Origin: Phycisphaerales bacterium
GTDB lineage: Bacteria; Planctomycetota; Phycisphaerae; UBA1845
NCBI GenBank assembly: GCA_020852275.1
Contig: JADZBE010000030.1
Span: 42,966-106,965 of the forward strand
Length of the DNA: 64,000 nt
Direction: 5' to 3'
Part shown: one piece after another, positions 1 through 9,428 of the stretch
Layout: each line of letters opens with the position of its first letter
How positions within the stretch are numbered: the first letter of the stretch is position 1
The notes under the pieces: generated by a model
Told to the model about the DNA's origin: nothing
Databases searched by the model: none
What the model saw: only the letters and a program-made list of their open reading frames with translations
Translations under genes and position numbers: made by a program

Positions 1-52
1 GCATTTTCAGATCGTCAGTGAGATCGTAGATCATGGCTGGGTCTCGGGTATC

Positions 53-100
53 GGGTACTCGGGTACTCGGGTACTCGGGTACTCGGGTACTCGGGTACTC
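53..100. repeat. 8-bp tandem repeat array
   Basis: Six perfect head-to-tail copies of GGGTACTC, flanked by degenerate GGGTATCG units. The inverse motif (GAGTACCC, GATACCC, GATCCCC) recurs on the other side of the neighbouring gene at about 568-620, so that gene sits between inverted repeat arrays. Confidence 0.9.
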
Positions 101-126
101 GGGTATCGGGTTCTATGCGCTTGCGA

Positions 127-510
127 CTATGCGGTGCGGGCGTTCTCCTTCAGTGACACCATCAATCTTCTGAGCATTCGGCCCAGGCGTTCACAAAGTT
201 CAAAGCCTATTTTCGCGTCAGGTTCATCCAACATCGAAAGACGGACGGCGATGTCAAACTGTGTTTCAAGCTCCAGCAGCGATCCATTGGCAATGGAGAG
301 ATGGCGGAGATATTCGGGTCGATGCGTCCGACCATAACCTTCCGCAATGTTTGAGGGAATCGAGACTGCGCCCCTCCTCATCTGCGATGTCAGCCCAAAA
401 CGCTCCGTATCCGGGAACATCTTCGTGACCTCGTAAACCAGCACAACCAGTTCCATGGCGATCTGCCAAACCTCCAAGTCTCGATAGCTCTTCAGCGCCA
501 CGCGACTCAT
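127..510 (-). CDS. Four-helix bundle protein (S23/IVP-like family)
   Basis: 127-residue protein. The N-terminal SYRDLEVWQIAMELV, the central SQMRRGAVSIPSNIAEGYGR and the terminal helices match the four-helix bundle family (TIGR02436-like), first described from 23S rRNA intervening sequences and related in fold to the Avd proteins of diversity-generating retroelements. The family is expected to form pentameric, positively charged barrels that may bind nucleic acid; its role outside rRNA insertions is unknown. I chose the ATG at 510 because the family homology begins there; a purine-rich GGGGG precedes it very closely. The frame stays open upstream but that part shows no homology. No reverse transcriptase or rRNA is nearby. 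The gene is boxed in by inverted 8-bp repeats, which suggests movement as a small cassette. Confidence 0.85.
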   Translation of the reverse strand: MSRVALKSYRDLEVWQIAMELVVLVYEVTKMFPDTERFGLTSQMRRGAVSIPSNIAEGYGRTHRPEYLRHLSIANGSLLELETQFDIAVRLSMLDEPDAKIGFELCERLGRMLRRLMVSLKENARTA

Positions 511-567
511 CCCCCTGCAGGACCGTCCATCAATCCCGGGCTCACGAATCACTGTCTTCCCGATTGC

Positions 568-620
568 CGATACCCCAGTTTCCGATACCCATGTACCCGA
601 GTACCCGATCCCCGATCCCC
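568..620. repeat. Degenerate repeat, inverse of the 53-100 array
   Basis: Contains GATACCC, GTACCCGAGTACCCGAT and two GATCCCC units, the reverse complement of the GGGTACTC/GGGTATCG array at 53-100. It ends just at the 3' end of the acyl-CoA dehydrogenase gene. Confidence 0.7.
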
Positions 621-623
621 GCT

Positions 624-1766
624 TCACATTCCCAACAGCGTCCGGGCAATGATAATCCGCTGGATCTGGCTGCTGCCCTCGCCGATTTCGCACAGCTTGG
701 CGTCGCGCATCAGACGCTCGACCGGAACCTCCTTGGTATAACCGTACCCGCCGTGGATCTGGATGGCCGAGAGGCACGCCTTCGTCGCCATCTCGCTGGT
801 GAACAGCTTGGCGATCGAAATGTCCGTGTTGCAGGACTGGCCCGCGTCGGACAGGATCGCCGCCTTGCGCGTCAGGAGCCGCCCGGCCTCGATGTCCACG
901 GCCATGTCCGCGAGCATGAACTGGATCGACTGGTGGTCGAAGATGGGCTTGCCGAAGGCGTGTCGCTGCCGGCTGTAGGCGAGCGCCTCCTCGAGGGCGC
1001 CGCGCGCCAGACCGACGGAGATGGCCGAGATGGTGATCCGCCCGCGCTCCAGCGTCTTCATCGCGTCGCGGAAACCGCCGTGAAGCTCGCCGCAAAGGTT
1101 CTTTTTCGGGATGCGGCAGTGGTCGAACGTCAGGCCCACCGTGTCCGACGCCCTCATGCCCATCTTGTCTTCCTTGGGTCCGATGATGAAGCCGGGCGTA
1201 TCGCGCTCCACGATGAAGGCGCTGATGCCGTTCTTGCCGCCTTCCGGCTTGGTCTTGGCCGTGACGACGAACACGCGCGCGTAGTGCCCATTGGTGATGA
1301 ACTGCTTGGCGCCGTTGAGCACCCAGGCGTCGCCGTCCTCGACCGCGGTGGTGGTCATGGCGGCGGAGTCGCTGCCGCAGCCCGGCTCAGTCAAGGCCCA
1401 GGCGCCGAGGTATTCGCCCCGCGCCAGGGGCGGCAGGTACTTGGCTTTCTGCTCGTCGCCGGCGCCGATGAGCAGATGCGCCAGGCACAGCGAGTTGTGC
1501 GCGTCGAGCATCAGCGCGGTGGCGCCGCAGTGGCGGGCGAATTCCTCCATGATGACCGTGGCTCCGAGGTCGCCCAGCCCCGTGCCGCCGTACTTTTCCG
1601 GCACAAAGATGCCGAGAAAGCCGGTCTCACCCAGTTTGCGGATGAGGTCGCGCGGGATGTCGGCGTCGCGGTCCCAGTGGCGCGCGTACGGCGCGACGTG
1701 CTCGGCGGCGAACTTGCCCGCAAGGTCCTTCAATGCGACGAGGTCGTCGGGTAGATCGAAATCCAT
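624..1766 (-). CDS. Acyl-CoA dehydrogenase (short-chain type)
   Basis: FAD-dependent alpha,beta-dehydrogenation of acyl-CoA, cytoplasmic, normally feeding electrons to ETF; role in fatty- or branched-chain acid oxidation. 380 residues, the usual family length. Visible signatures: [13 protein letters not shown] and [13 protein letters not shown] (FAD-binding beta domain), [10 protein letters not shown], and at the C-terminus [19 protein letters not shown] followed by [10 protein letters not shown], whose Glu occupies the place of the catalytic base in the YEGTSEIQR motif of short/medium-chain enzymes. The start at 1766 (MDFDLPDDL) fits the family N-terminus; an upstream in-frame codon would add 27 unmatched residues. 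It stands alone, not with thiolase or ETF genes. Substrate chain length cannot be read from sequence. Confidence 0.93.
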   Translation of the reverse strand: MDFDLPDDLVALKDLAGKFAAEHVAPYARHWDRDADIPRDLIRKLGETGFLGIFVPEKYGGTGLGDLGATVIMEEFARHCGATALMLDAHNSLCLAHLLIGAGDEQKAKYLPPLARGEYLGAWALTEPGCGSDSAAMTTTAVEDGDAWVLNGAKQFITNGHYARVFVVTAKTKPEGGKNGISAFIVERDTPGFIIGPKEDKMGMRASDTVGLTFDHCRIPKKNLCGELHGGFRDAMKTLERGRITISAISVGLARGALEEALAYSRQRHAFGKPIFDHQSIQFMLADMAVDIEAGRLLTRKAAILSDAGQSCNTDISIAKLFTSEMATKACLSAIQIHGGYGYTKEVPVERLMRDAKLCEIGEGSSQIQRIIIARTLLGM

Positions 1767-2179
1767 GCTGCACAATCCTGGTTGAAAACGCCCATGCTCG
1801 GTCCGCGATACGCTCCGGCCTGACGCGCCCCTCAACTTTCCGAGCAATCGCCGTGCCGCATCGACAGGGTCGAGAGCCGCCGGAAGGCGCAGGCCGCATG
1901 GTAGTCGAATCCCGCGCGCCAGGAAACGCGACTTGGTTGGGCCCGCAACGGGATGGAGAACGAGGCAAGCTGGAAAACGGCTTCGGCAGGCACCGCGGTG
2001 GGTGTTGTGGCGTTGGATGGCTTGGCGTTGGATGGCATGGCTTCACGCGCAGCGGGTAGCCATGCCGACCCGCAACCGGGGAACCACTTGCGCACGCCGA
2101 GTACGGCGAAGGCGTGCCACCCGAGGGGTCCGAGTCCCTGGGCTACCCGTCGGGTTCGCGATACCGTGCTGGCGGGTCG
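1767..2179. other. Gene-free stretch
   Basis: About 410 bp between the 5' end of the acyl-CoA dehydrogenase gene and the 3' end of the ABC ATPase gene. I see only short local duplications around 2010-2045 (two imperfect TTGGATGGC units) and no convincing reading frame, RNA or promoter. Confidence 0.6.
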
Positions 2180-3328
<1,149 letters not shown>

Positions 3329-4007
3329 GACGCAGGCAGTATCCGCGAATTGCGGTCGGGAACAAGCGCGTTGCAGGGGTCCTGGCGGACCCTCTGGTTG
3401 AATCCCGCGCGACTCCTCAGGGGCAGGGCTTTACGGAAGCGCCGCGGCCTTGCACGATGTTCCGTACACGCTGCGCCGTGAGATCAGCATCAGGGAGGCG
3501 GTGTTCGTGCTGACGCCCGGCGGTCGAGTGGGTGGATCCGCAGAGGACGCGGAGTGCGCAGAGGGGGAGCCGCAGGCAACCTTCGCGCGTTGGGGAAATC
3601 GGATGCCGGCGGCGCCGAGGGCGCACGAGTCTGAAAGGTATGGTCGTCGTATCTCCGTATCTCTGCGGTCCTCCGCGTTCTCTGCGGATAATTAGGAGGT
3701 CCTTCAGCGAGCGAAGGGATCGAAACAGGAGATTTCGCGCGGCAGCGGAGTTGTCCACAGATTACGCGGCTTGCGCAGATGAAATGCAGGGGAGCATTGG
3801 ACACAGGGTATGAAGCGAATGGTAGGAGTTACGCCGGGTTCTTGGCTTGAAAAGCAGGGGCTTTCTTGTTCGCACTGACCTGCGCTGGCTGCGGATGAAA
3901 ATGTACGGCACGCGGGCAACGGAGTCGCAACAAGCACCTCGGTTTGCCGAGCTGCGGATTCCTCCGCCCTTTGGCGCGGACGTCTGGAGCAGCACGAGCC
4001 GCCACCC
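3329..4007. other. Gene-free stretch with one inverted-repeat element
   Basis: About 680 bp between the divergent ABC ATPase and sugar transferase genes. It contains the GCAGAGGACG inverted-repeat element (3534-3689). I see no coding potential that looks real in the rest; the upstream region of the sugar transferase (3690-4007) carries no clear promoter or ribosome-binding site. Confidence 0.6.
3534..3689. repeat. GCAGAGGACG inverted-repeat element, copy A
   Basis: Starts with ATCCGCAGAGGACGCGGAG and ends with the near-inverse CTCCGCGTTCTCTGCGGAT, about 155 bp apart. The same termini bound 6840-6984 and, degenerately, 6670-6813. Confidence 0.75.
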
Positions 4008-4688
4008 ATGAACCAACTCGGGCACGTCTCCAACACGCTGTGGGCACGGCGGCTGAAGCGCCCGTTCGATCTGCTGACGGCGGCGCTGCTGGCGCTCGCG
4101 CTGTCGCCGCTGCTGCTGCTGATCGCTTTGCTCATCAAGCTCACCAGTTGCGGTCCGGTGTTCTTCGTGCAGGAGCGATCGGGGCTGCAAGGGCGCGCGT
4201 TCCGCCCGTTGAAGTTCCGCACGATGCGCGCGGAGCGCCGGCCTGACGTGAAAGAGCTTGTGCCCCTGGCGCATCCGGACATCACCGGGATCGGCCGGCG
4301 GCTGCGGCGCTTCAAGCTGGATGAACTCCCGCAGCTTCTCAACGTCATCCGGGGCGAGATGTCGCTGGTCGGCCCGCGCCCCACGCTGCCGGACCAGACG
4401 CAGCGCTACACGGAGTTCCAGCGCCAGCGGCTGCTCGTGCGTCCGGGGCTGACCGGGCTGGCGCAGGTGTACAGCAGCGCGGCGCGCCCGTGGAATGAGC
4501 GGATTCTTTACGACATTGCGTACGTGCGGCGAAGTTCGTGGGCGCTCGATTTGCAGATTCTGCTGCGCACACCGGTGACGGCCCTGCTTGGCGAGGAGCG
4601 TACGACACAAGCGTTTGAAGCGTCGAGCTTCGCGGCCTGCGTGACCGCACCGTCGGCCGCCGACATGCCGGACCCGGTGAGCGGCTGA
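4008..4688 (+). CDS. Bacterial sugar transferase (undecaprenyl-phosphate glycosyl-1-phosphate transferase family)
   Basis: Catalyses transfer of a sugar-1-phosphate to a polyprenyl phosphate, the initiating step of exopolysaccharide or O-antigen assembly (Pfam Bac_transf). 226 residues. Basic N-terminus RRLKRPFDLLTA followed by one hydrophobic segment (about 24-45), then PVFFVQERSGLQGRAFRPLK, FRTM, RLRRFKLDELPQLLNV and GEMSLVGPRP, all hallmarks of the catalytic domain, and RPGLTGLAQV near the end. This is the short, monotopic form without the extra N-terminal membrane domain of WcaJ. It is isolated from other polysaccharide genes here. Start ATG at 4008 puts the hydrophobic segment where it belongs; no clear Shine-Dalgarno precedes it. 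Confidence 0.93.
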   Translation: MNQLGHVSNTLWARRLKRPFDLLTAALLALALSPLLLLIALLIKLTSCGPVFFVQERSGLQGRAFRPLKFRTMRAERRPDVKELVPLAHPDITGIGRRLRRFKLDELPQLLNVIRGEMSLVGPRPTLPDQTQRYTEFQRQRLLVRPGLTGLAQVYSSAARPWNERILYDIAYVRRSSWALDLQILLRTPVTALLGEERTTQAFEASSFAACVTAPSAADMPDPVSG

Positions 4689-4725
4689 TCGGCTGCCGGG
4701 AATCGCCGCGCGGGCAGGAACCCCG

Positions 4726-4815
4726 TCCCGTCATTCCCGCGCAGGCGGGAATCCAGCATTCTGACGATGCGCCCCGGCCCCCCGCCTGCGCGGGGGCGAC
4801 GGCGCGCATGCTCGG
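4726..4815. repeat. CATTCCCGC inverted-repeat element (copy 1)
   Basis: Core CGTCATTCCCGCGCAGGCGG and, inverted, CCGCCTGCGCGGGGGCGACG. Short internal version of the ~200-bp family seen fully at 22330-22525 and 24388-24584. It lies between two convergent genes. Confidence 0.85.
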
Positions 4816-4823
4816 TTCCGGCG

Positions 4824-5264
4824 TCAGTACTTCTCGGACCGCGCGAGGTCGAACCCTTCGTGCTTCGGGTCCGGCGTTGCGCCGCGGAACTCCGCGCGGC
4901 AGGCGTAGCACACCGTCACCGTTCCGATCAGCAGGTAAATGACCAGATCTATCAGCACGGCCGCTCCGAGCACGCCCCAGCTCACGGCGAAGTGCGTCCG
5001 AAACGTGGCGAAGCTGATGATGGCCGCGACGACCACGATGAGCAGACCCGCCTTCTGAGGGAAGTCCTTGCGGATGAACAGCTCGCGGCATCGGCAGATC
5101 GGGCAGGCATCCACGCGGTTTTCCGTGCGGAGGGCCTCCGTGACGTGCACGGCGTGCGGCTTGCGGCAGCGCGGGCAGATGATCGGCTCGCCGGCAACGG
5201 GCAGCGGCTCCATCTCAATCAGCGCCACGCAGCCTTCGGTTGGGCAATTGAATCGAACTTGCAT
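4824..5264 (-). CDS. Zinc-ribbon membrane protein of unknown function
   Basis: 146 residues. The first 60 residues carry Cys pairs CPTEGC, CPRC and CPICRC, suggesting zinc ribbons; two hydrophobic segments follow (about 72-88 and 95-118), and a last CYAC pair sits after the second one, followed by a hydrophilic tail. So it looks like a small membrane protein with metal-binding ends on the same side of the membrane. I do not recognise a named family; such proteins are common in Planctomycetota. The start at 5264 (MQVRFNCP) is chosen because the upstream in-frame extension is Arg/Ser-rich junk written by a dispersed repeat. Confidence 0.75.
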   Translation of the reverse strand: MQVRFNCPTEGCVALIEMEPLPVAGEPIICPRCRKPHAVHVTEALRTENRVDACPICRCRELFIRKDFPQKAGLLIVVVAAIISFATFRTHFAVSWGVLGAAVLIDLVIYLLIGTVTVCYACRAEFRGATPDPKHEGFDLARSEKY

Positions 5265-5301
5265 GCAGTGACAACGTGCCTCCTCGGAATCGAATCGTAT
5301 C

Positions 5302-5510
5302 AGAGCCGCGACCGTGAGGGAGCGACCCATGCGGCAGCGATCGCGGGGACGCCTGATGCACATCTTCTCCCTGGTAGGGATGCGCATCCCCGCGCCTGGG
5401 AGCACGCTTCTCAGTCTTGCGGTCCGCTGCCCGACGGTCGCGGCTCCGTGTGCCGACTTTCCAACCGCGTTGGGATTCCATGGCGGCCGCTCCCTTACGT
5501 CGCGGCTCTG
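5302..5510. repeat. CGGTCGCGGCTC repeat cluster
   Basis: Contains GAGCCGCGACCGTGAGGGAG (5303-5322), an inverted GACGGTCGCGGCTCCG near 5437, and at about 5458-5510 a ~53-bp unit ending GCTCCCTTACGTCGCGGCTC that recurs at 9684-9737. Non-coding dispersed repeat. Confidence 0.7.
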
Positions 5511-5538
5511 CCATGCGCGGCTGCCGCGCCACCATCCC

Positions 5539-6645
5539 TCATGGCTGCGGCTCGGCATCCACCTGCGACGGCGCCTTGGCGAGGAACGGCAGCTTGAGCA
5601 CCGGCTCCTCCGCGTCGTCCGTCTCGATGGTGATGACATGCCCCGGCTCGGCCGGCGTGTACCCGATCGGCATGACGACGCGGATCAAGTACTCGCGGCC
5701 TTCCTTCTTCTCAACGACGTCGGCCCGGAGGCGCGGGTCGTCGCAGGTCACCTTTCGAACCCGAACCGGCGCAAGTCCGTTGTTGATGAAACGCACCTCG
5801 CGCAGGGCGAACGCCGGATTCGCCACCAGCGGGAACGGTCGCAGCTCCAGCCGGGGCGGCACGTAGGCGGTGCAATTGACGTTGACCAGCGGCTGCTCCT
5901 TCACCCCCGTTTTGATCTGAACCCGCGCTTCGTTGAGATACGCCTTGTACGGCGGGGAGGCCTGCACGCGCAGCAGCCACTCCTTTCCAGCCGCGGTTTC
6001 ATCGAGGGAGAACGAGAAGCAGCCGACCTGCGCGGGCGAGGCGAGTTCCAGCGTGACGGGCTTGTCGGTGCGGTTGGTGAGCTTGATTTCCTTCTCGACG
6101 GTCTCATCCTTGCCGACGCGAAGAAAGCCGGCGCCAACGGGCGATCGCTCAATGTATTCGCGCAGCAGGCCGCGGAACTTAAGCTCGACTTCGGGGTCGC
6201 CCGGCACGTTGGTGACGAGCGTGATCCGCTGGTTGATCTTGCCGTACACGTGGGCACTGGAATCGAGCTGCACGAGCACTTCGCCGGTCTTGCCCGGCTC
6301 GATGCGCCGGTCCAGCCGCGTGACCTGCACGCACGGGCAATGCGTCACCGCGTCGAGAATCTCCAGCTCACCGTCGCCCGCGTTGAGAATCTTGAAGCCG
6401 TGCGCCACCTTGTCGTTGATCCAAACGTCGCCGAAGTCGTGCCCGTTGTTCTGGACCCTGGCGATCGGCACGCCCGCCATGCACGCACTCGCCGCGCTGA
6501 AGAAGGCCGCCAGGACCGCCGAAGCGGCGATCTTTGAGTCTCCACAGCGCAGCGCCGCACCCCTGTTCCACCGAAGGGCAGTGGGCCAATCCAGGGAACT
6601 CGATATCACATAGGTTCGCATTCGTTCGCCCTTGACTTTCCGCAT
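5539..6645 (-). CDS. Exported DUF1573 domain protein
   Basis: 368 residues. N-terminal basic region and hydrophobic stretch (about 38-57, ending SAASACMAG) look like an export signal. Then HDFGDVWINDKVAHGFKILNAGDGELEIL and later CPCVQV with EPGKTGEVLVQLD, the hallmark of DUF1573 (an Ig-like/ASH-type beta-sandwich), followed by two more beta-sandwich-like repeats (FTNRTDKPVTLEL-type and FINNGLAPVRVRKV). Known as an abundant family in Planctomycetota and Bacteroidota, function unknown; the fold suggests a periplasmic scaffold or adhesion role. Start may be the ATG at 6645 or the in-frame ATG eight codons on. No operon partner. Confidence 0.85.
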   Translation of the reverse strand: MRKVKGERMRTYVISSSLDWPTALRWNRGAALRCGDSKIAASAVLAAFFSAASACMAGVPIARVQNNGHDFGDVWINDKVAHGFKILNAGDGELEILDAVTHCPCVQVTRLDRRIEPGKTGEVLVQLDSSAHVYGKINQRITLVTNVPGDPEVELKFRGLLREYIERSPVGAGFLRVGKDETVEKEIKLTNRTDKPVTLELASPAQVGCFSFSLDETAAGKEWLLRVQASPPYKAYLNEARVQIKTGVKEQPLVNVNCTAYVPPRLELRPFPLVANPAFALREVRFINNGLAPVRVRKVTCDDPRLRADVVEKKEGREYLIRVVMPIGYTPAEPGHVITIETDDAEEPVLKLPFLAKAPSQVDAEPQP

Positions 6646-6669
6646 GGAGTTTCACGCACTGGAAGAAGG

Positions 6670-6813
6670 TGATCCGCGCAGCACGCAGAGGAGTGCAGAG
6701 AAAAAACAACACGGATTCCAAGATCTCAAGCCACTCCGACGCACTCCTCGACGACCGAGACTGCGGTTAATGCAACCTCGCACTGCATCTGCGAAATCTG
6801 CGAAATCTGCGGA
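6670..6813. repeat. GCAGAGGACG inverted-repeat element, degenerate copy C
   Basis: Begins GATCCGCGCAGCACGCAGAGG and ends with three direct GCGAAATCT-type units closing in ATCTGCGGAT, resembling the termini of copies A and B. Confidence 0.55.
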
Positions 6814-6839
6814 TACTTCCTACTCGACGAAGACGCATG

Positions 6840-6984
6840 AATCCGCAGAGGACGCAGACGGACGCAGAGAAGCGAGATTACGGGTTCCAAGATTTCACGC
6901 CGGCTCCCCTGCATTCCCCGTCGCCCAAACATGCAGTCACGGGAACACGGCATTCCATCTGCGCTCTCTGCGTCCTCCGCGGAT
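6840..6984. repeat. GCAGAGGACG inverted-repeat element, copy B
   Basis: Starts ATCCGCAGAGGACGCAGACG and ends CTGCGTCCTCCGCGGAT, an almost exact inverse, 145 bp overall. It lies at the 3' end of ridA. Confidence 0.8.
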
Positions 6985-7003
6985 CACCTCTCTGTTGCCC
7001 CCG

Positions 7004-7465
7004 TCACGAGCCGACCTCGACGATGAGATCCACCTCGACCGCCGCGTTCAGCGGCAGCTCGGCCACGCCGACGGCCGCGCGGGCGTGGCGACCCGCATCG
7101 CCGAAGATTTCGACGAGCAGGTCGCTGGCGCCGTTGGCAACCTTGGGTTGTTCGGTGAAGCCCGCCGCGCTGCTTACAAACACGCCGACCTTGACCACGC
7201 GCGAAATCCGGTCGATCCCGCCCGCCGCCTGCGCCGCGGCCGCGACGGCGTTGAGCATCGCCGTCCGCGCGCCCGCCGCCGCCCGCGCCACGTCCGCGTC
7301 CACCGGAACCTTCCCCGTGCACGTCAGCTTGCCGTTTTCAAACGGAAGCTGTCCCGACGTGTAGATCGCATTCCCCGTGCGCACCGCAGGGACATAGTTC
7401 GCAACCGGTGCGGCCACCGCCGGCAGCGTGATCCCCAGTTGCGCAAGTTTTTCGCCGGCTTTCAA
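7004..7465 (-). CDS. ridA: RidA family protein (YjgF/YER057c/UK114)
   Basis: 153 residues. RidA proteins deaminate reactive enamine/imine intermediates (such as 2-aminoacrylate) made by PLP enzymes. Visible: YTSGQLPFENGKL, the helix ARTAMLNAVAAAAQAAGGIDRISRVVKVGVFV, and GRHARAAVGVAELPLNAAVEVDLIVEV, where the Arg of HARAAVGVAELP corresponds to the substrate-carboxylate-binding Arg of active members. It is the slightly longer subfamily of about 150 residues. The start is a TTG at 7465 whose TTGA overlaps the scpA stop; GGAGG seven bases upstream, inside scpA, supports it and implies translational coupling. Confidence 0.9.
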   Translation of the reverse strand: MKAGEKLAQLGITLPAVAAPVANYVPAVRTGNAIYTSGQLPFENGKLTCTGKVPVDADVARAAAGARTAMLNAVAAAAQAAGGIDRISRVVKVGVFVSSAAGFTEQPKVANGASDLLVEIFGDAGRHARAAVGVAELPLNAAVEVDLIVEVGS

Positions 7466-8592
7466 GGTCGTTCCTCCGAGATCGTGGGCTGCTCGTGTTC
7501 GGTCGAAGGGTTCCGTGCCGGAGCCCCATCATCGCGGTCAAGGGCGGATCCCGTAACATCGCTCCTCGCGGCCGGCGCAGGCGCGCCGAGGTCATCAAGG
7601 TCCGCGGTGCTGATCCTCAATACGCCCGCGGTCGCCTCCCCGTCCCAATCCGTCATGGGTTCCTTCGACTCCGGGAGCCGAAACGACTCGTCAAGCTCGT
7701 CTTCCAAAGGCGGTTCGTCGTCATCCATCAGCCCGACTGCTTCAGACTCGTCGAGCTGCCCACGGCTGTCCGGGATCCCCTTCCCCCATTCCGCAGGCCG
7801 AATCACCGCAACCGAGGCTTCATCGCTTGCATCCCCGTGCGCGTGCGCCTCCATCGCACCGTAGATCGGCGTGGCGTCCAGCAGGTAGAGCAGGATGCAC
7901 GCCAGCGGCGCGTCCTGTTTCGCCTGCACGCGGCGCTCGCGGATCAGCTCCAGCAGCGCAAGGAACAGCCCGATCATCTCCGCCCTCACCCGCCCGGCGA
8001 AGATGTCGCTGAACGCCTGCACGCCGCCCGCGCGCTCGAGCGAATCGAGGATGTCCTCGGCATATAGCGCGATCGGCGTGTCATCCACGGCCACCTGGTG
8101 AAACGCTTCGCCCTGCCCCGTTTCGTCGAGAAGGCGCTGAAAGGCTTCCAGCAGGCGCCAGACCTCGACGTCTTCCAGATCAATCTCGCTTTCCGGCGTT
8201 TCCGGCGTGATCGGCTGTCGCGGGTGTTTCAGCGACTGAATGCGCGCGGACCACTCCAGCGCCCGTGCCGCGTCCTTGTACGTCTTGTATTGCAGAAGCT
8301 GGCGGACCAGCTCCATCCGCGGGTCCACCCAATCCTCGGCGCCTTCCTCCTCCACCGGCGGGCGCGGCAGCAGCGCGCGCGACTTGATCTCCATCAGCGT
8401 CGCCGCCAGAACGAGGAACTCGCCCACGGCCTCGGGGTCGATGCGTTGCAGCAGGTTGACATAGCCGAGGTACTGCTGCGTGAGGCGTGCGATGGGGATG
8501 TCGTAGATGTCGATTTCCTCGCGGCGAATGAGGTACAGCAGCAGGTCCATCGGACCGCTGTACACATCAAGTTGCACGCGATAATCGTCCAC
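7462..8592 (-). CDS. scpA: Segregation and condensation protein A (ScpA), with acidic tail
   Basis: Kleisin subunit of the bacterial SMC-ScpAB condensin. N-terminal helical domain YRVQLDVYSGPMDLLLYLIR with EEIDIYDIPIA, then YLGYV and LVLAATLMEIKSRALLP, and the C-terminal winged helix around IGLFLALLELIRERRVQAKQ (ends near residue 245). About 130 further residues are Asp/Glu-rich low-complexity (LMDDDEPPLEDELDESFRL), unusual since most ScpA proteins stop near 250-280. Start: GTG at 8592, where homology begins (VDDYRVQLD) with GGGTGGAAC upstream; the upstream open frame has no homology. Followed by ridA with a 4-nt overlap. No scpB or smc in the window. Confidence 0.92.
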   Translation of the reverse strand: MDDYRVQLDVYSGPMDLLLYLIRREEIDIYDIPIARLTQQYLGYVNLLQRIDPEAVGEFLVLAATLMEIKSRALLPRPPVEEEGAEDWVDPRMELVRQLLQYKTYKDAARALEWSARIQSLKHPRQPITPETPESEIDLEDVEVWRLLEAFQRLLDETGQGEAFHQVAVDDTPIALYAEDILDSLERAGGVQAFSDIFAGRVRAEMIGLFLALLELIRERRVQAKQDAPLACILLYLLDATPIYGAMEAHAHGDASDEASVAVIRPAEWGKGIPDSRGQLDESEAVGLMDDDEPPLEDELDESFRLPESKEPMTDWDGEATAGVLRISTADLDDLGAPAPAARSDVTGSALDRDDGAPARNPSTEHEQPTISEERP

Positions 8593-8900
8593 CGAAGTTC
8601 CACCCTGTCCTCGATCCCGCGGACCCGCCTCGCTCGCGGGGTGAATCTTGCTCGCCGCATACGCAGGATAGCCTCCGCGGCGCGATAACAAAAGCAACAA
8701 GCATCGCTGACTTTCGGACTCGGGCCGATCCAAGAATCCATGCCGGCCGGCCCGCGCCGAGCCTGCCGTCCGCGAATACCCCCCGTCCCCGGTTGATGTC
8801 CTCGATTCCGGCTCGACTTGCCACCTGGGGCGGCCTACCATGAACACCGCATCCGTCGCCCGATGGGAGGCGACGAGGGACCTGAAAGGAGCACTTGAAC
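8593..8900. other. Divergent gene-free spacer
   Basis: 308 bp between the divergent scpA and the small exported-protein gene. I see no recognisable promoter, RNA or repeat except the purine-rich AAAGGA ribosome-binding site at 8885-8890 for the downstream gene. Confidence 0.5.
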
Positions 8901-9233
8901 ATGACTCATCGGAAGGGCTGGACCGGCGGTTCTTGGGCGATCATCGGCGCCGTGGCGTTGGCGGCGATCCTCACGGGCGCGTCAGCGGAAGTTCGGGCCG
9001 AAGGCGCCGCGGCCGGTGTCCCCGGTCTTTACGGCGATGTTAATGAAGTTGCCGGTCTTGGCGAGCTTGCTATCAAGAATCCCGTCCGCCCGCTTGGACC
9101 GTCCGATGGACCGCTGACACCAACGAGCGTGACGGGGTGCGGCAACATGGGCGGCGCGATCGTGCCCATGGGGCTGATGATGTTCGCGGGGCTTAAGGCC
9201 ATGTCCGCCCGGCGGCGGCGGTTCTGCGGCTGA
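8901..9233 (+). CDS. Small exported protein with C-terminal membrane anchor and Arg cluster
   Basis: 110 residues, no family recognised. Signal-like N-terminus (MTHRKGWTGG, then a hydrophobic run ending TGASAEVRAEG, a likely signal-peptidase site). The mature part is only about 50 residues. The C-terminus has Cys-Gly (TGCGNMGG), a hydrophobic segment IVPMGLMMFAGL and a basic end ARRRRFCG. That layout (short motif, membrane helix, Arg cluster) resembles C-terminal protein-sorting tags such as MYXO-CTERM or PEP-CTERM, but the motif is not one I can name. The ATG at 8901 is preferred over an in-frame TTG two codons earlier because AAAGGA is 10 bases upstream of the ATG. Confidence 0.65.
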   Translation: MTHRKGWTGGSWAIIGAVALAAILTGASAEVRAEGAAAGVPGLYGDVNEVAGLGELAIKNPVRPLGPSDGPLTPTSVTGCGNMGGAIVPMGLMMFAGLKAMSARRRRFCG

Positions 9234-9264
9234 CCTGAAGGGTGAAGCTGACGGGCAGACCTAT

Positions 9265-9428
9265 CAGCCCGTGGTGAAAGGCGACGCGCGTCATTCCCGC
9301 GGAGGCGGGAATCCAGCCGCCGGCTTGCGAGGCAGCATAATCCATCGGTTTGCCAGGGCATCCTGGACCCCCACCTGCGCGGGGGTGACGGATCCCACGT
9401 CGGGTATCGAGTTCCACCCCGGACTGCT
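9265..9428. repeat. CATTCCCGC inverted-repeat element (copy 2)
   Basis: Nearly complete member of the family: outer end AGCCCGTGGTGAAAGGCG, inner arm CGTCATTCCCGCGGAGGCGG, spacer with CCAGCCGCCGGCTTGCGAGG, inverse inner arm CCACCTGCGCGGGGGTGACGG, outer inverse end GAGTTCCACCCCGGACTGC. Its right end touches the stop codon of the next (minus-strand) gene. Confidence 0.9.

Noticed and set aside
8593..8847. N-terminal extension of ScpA
   Set aside because: The added 85 residues are Arg/Ser-rich without resemblance to the family; the GTG at 8592 has family homology immediately after it.
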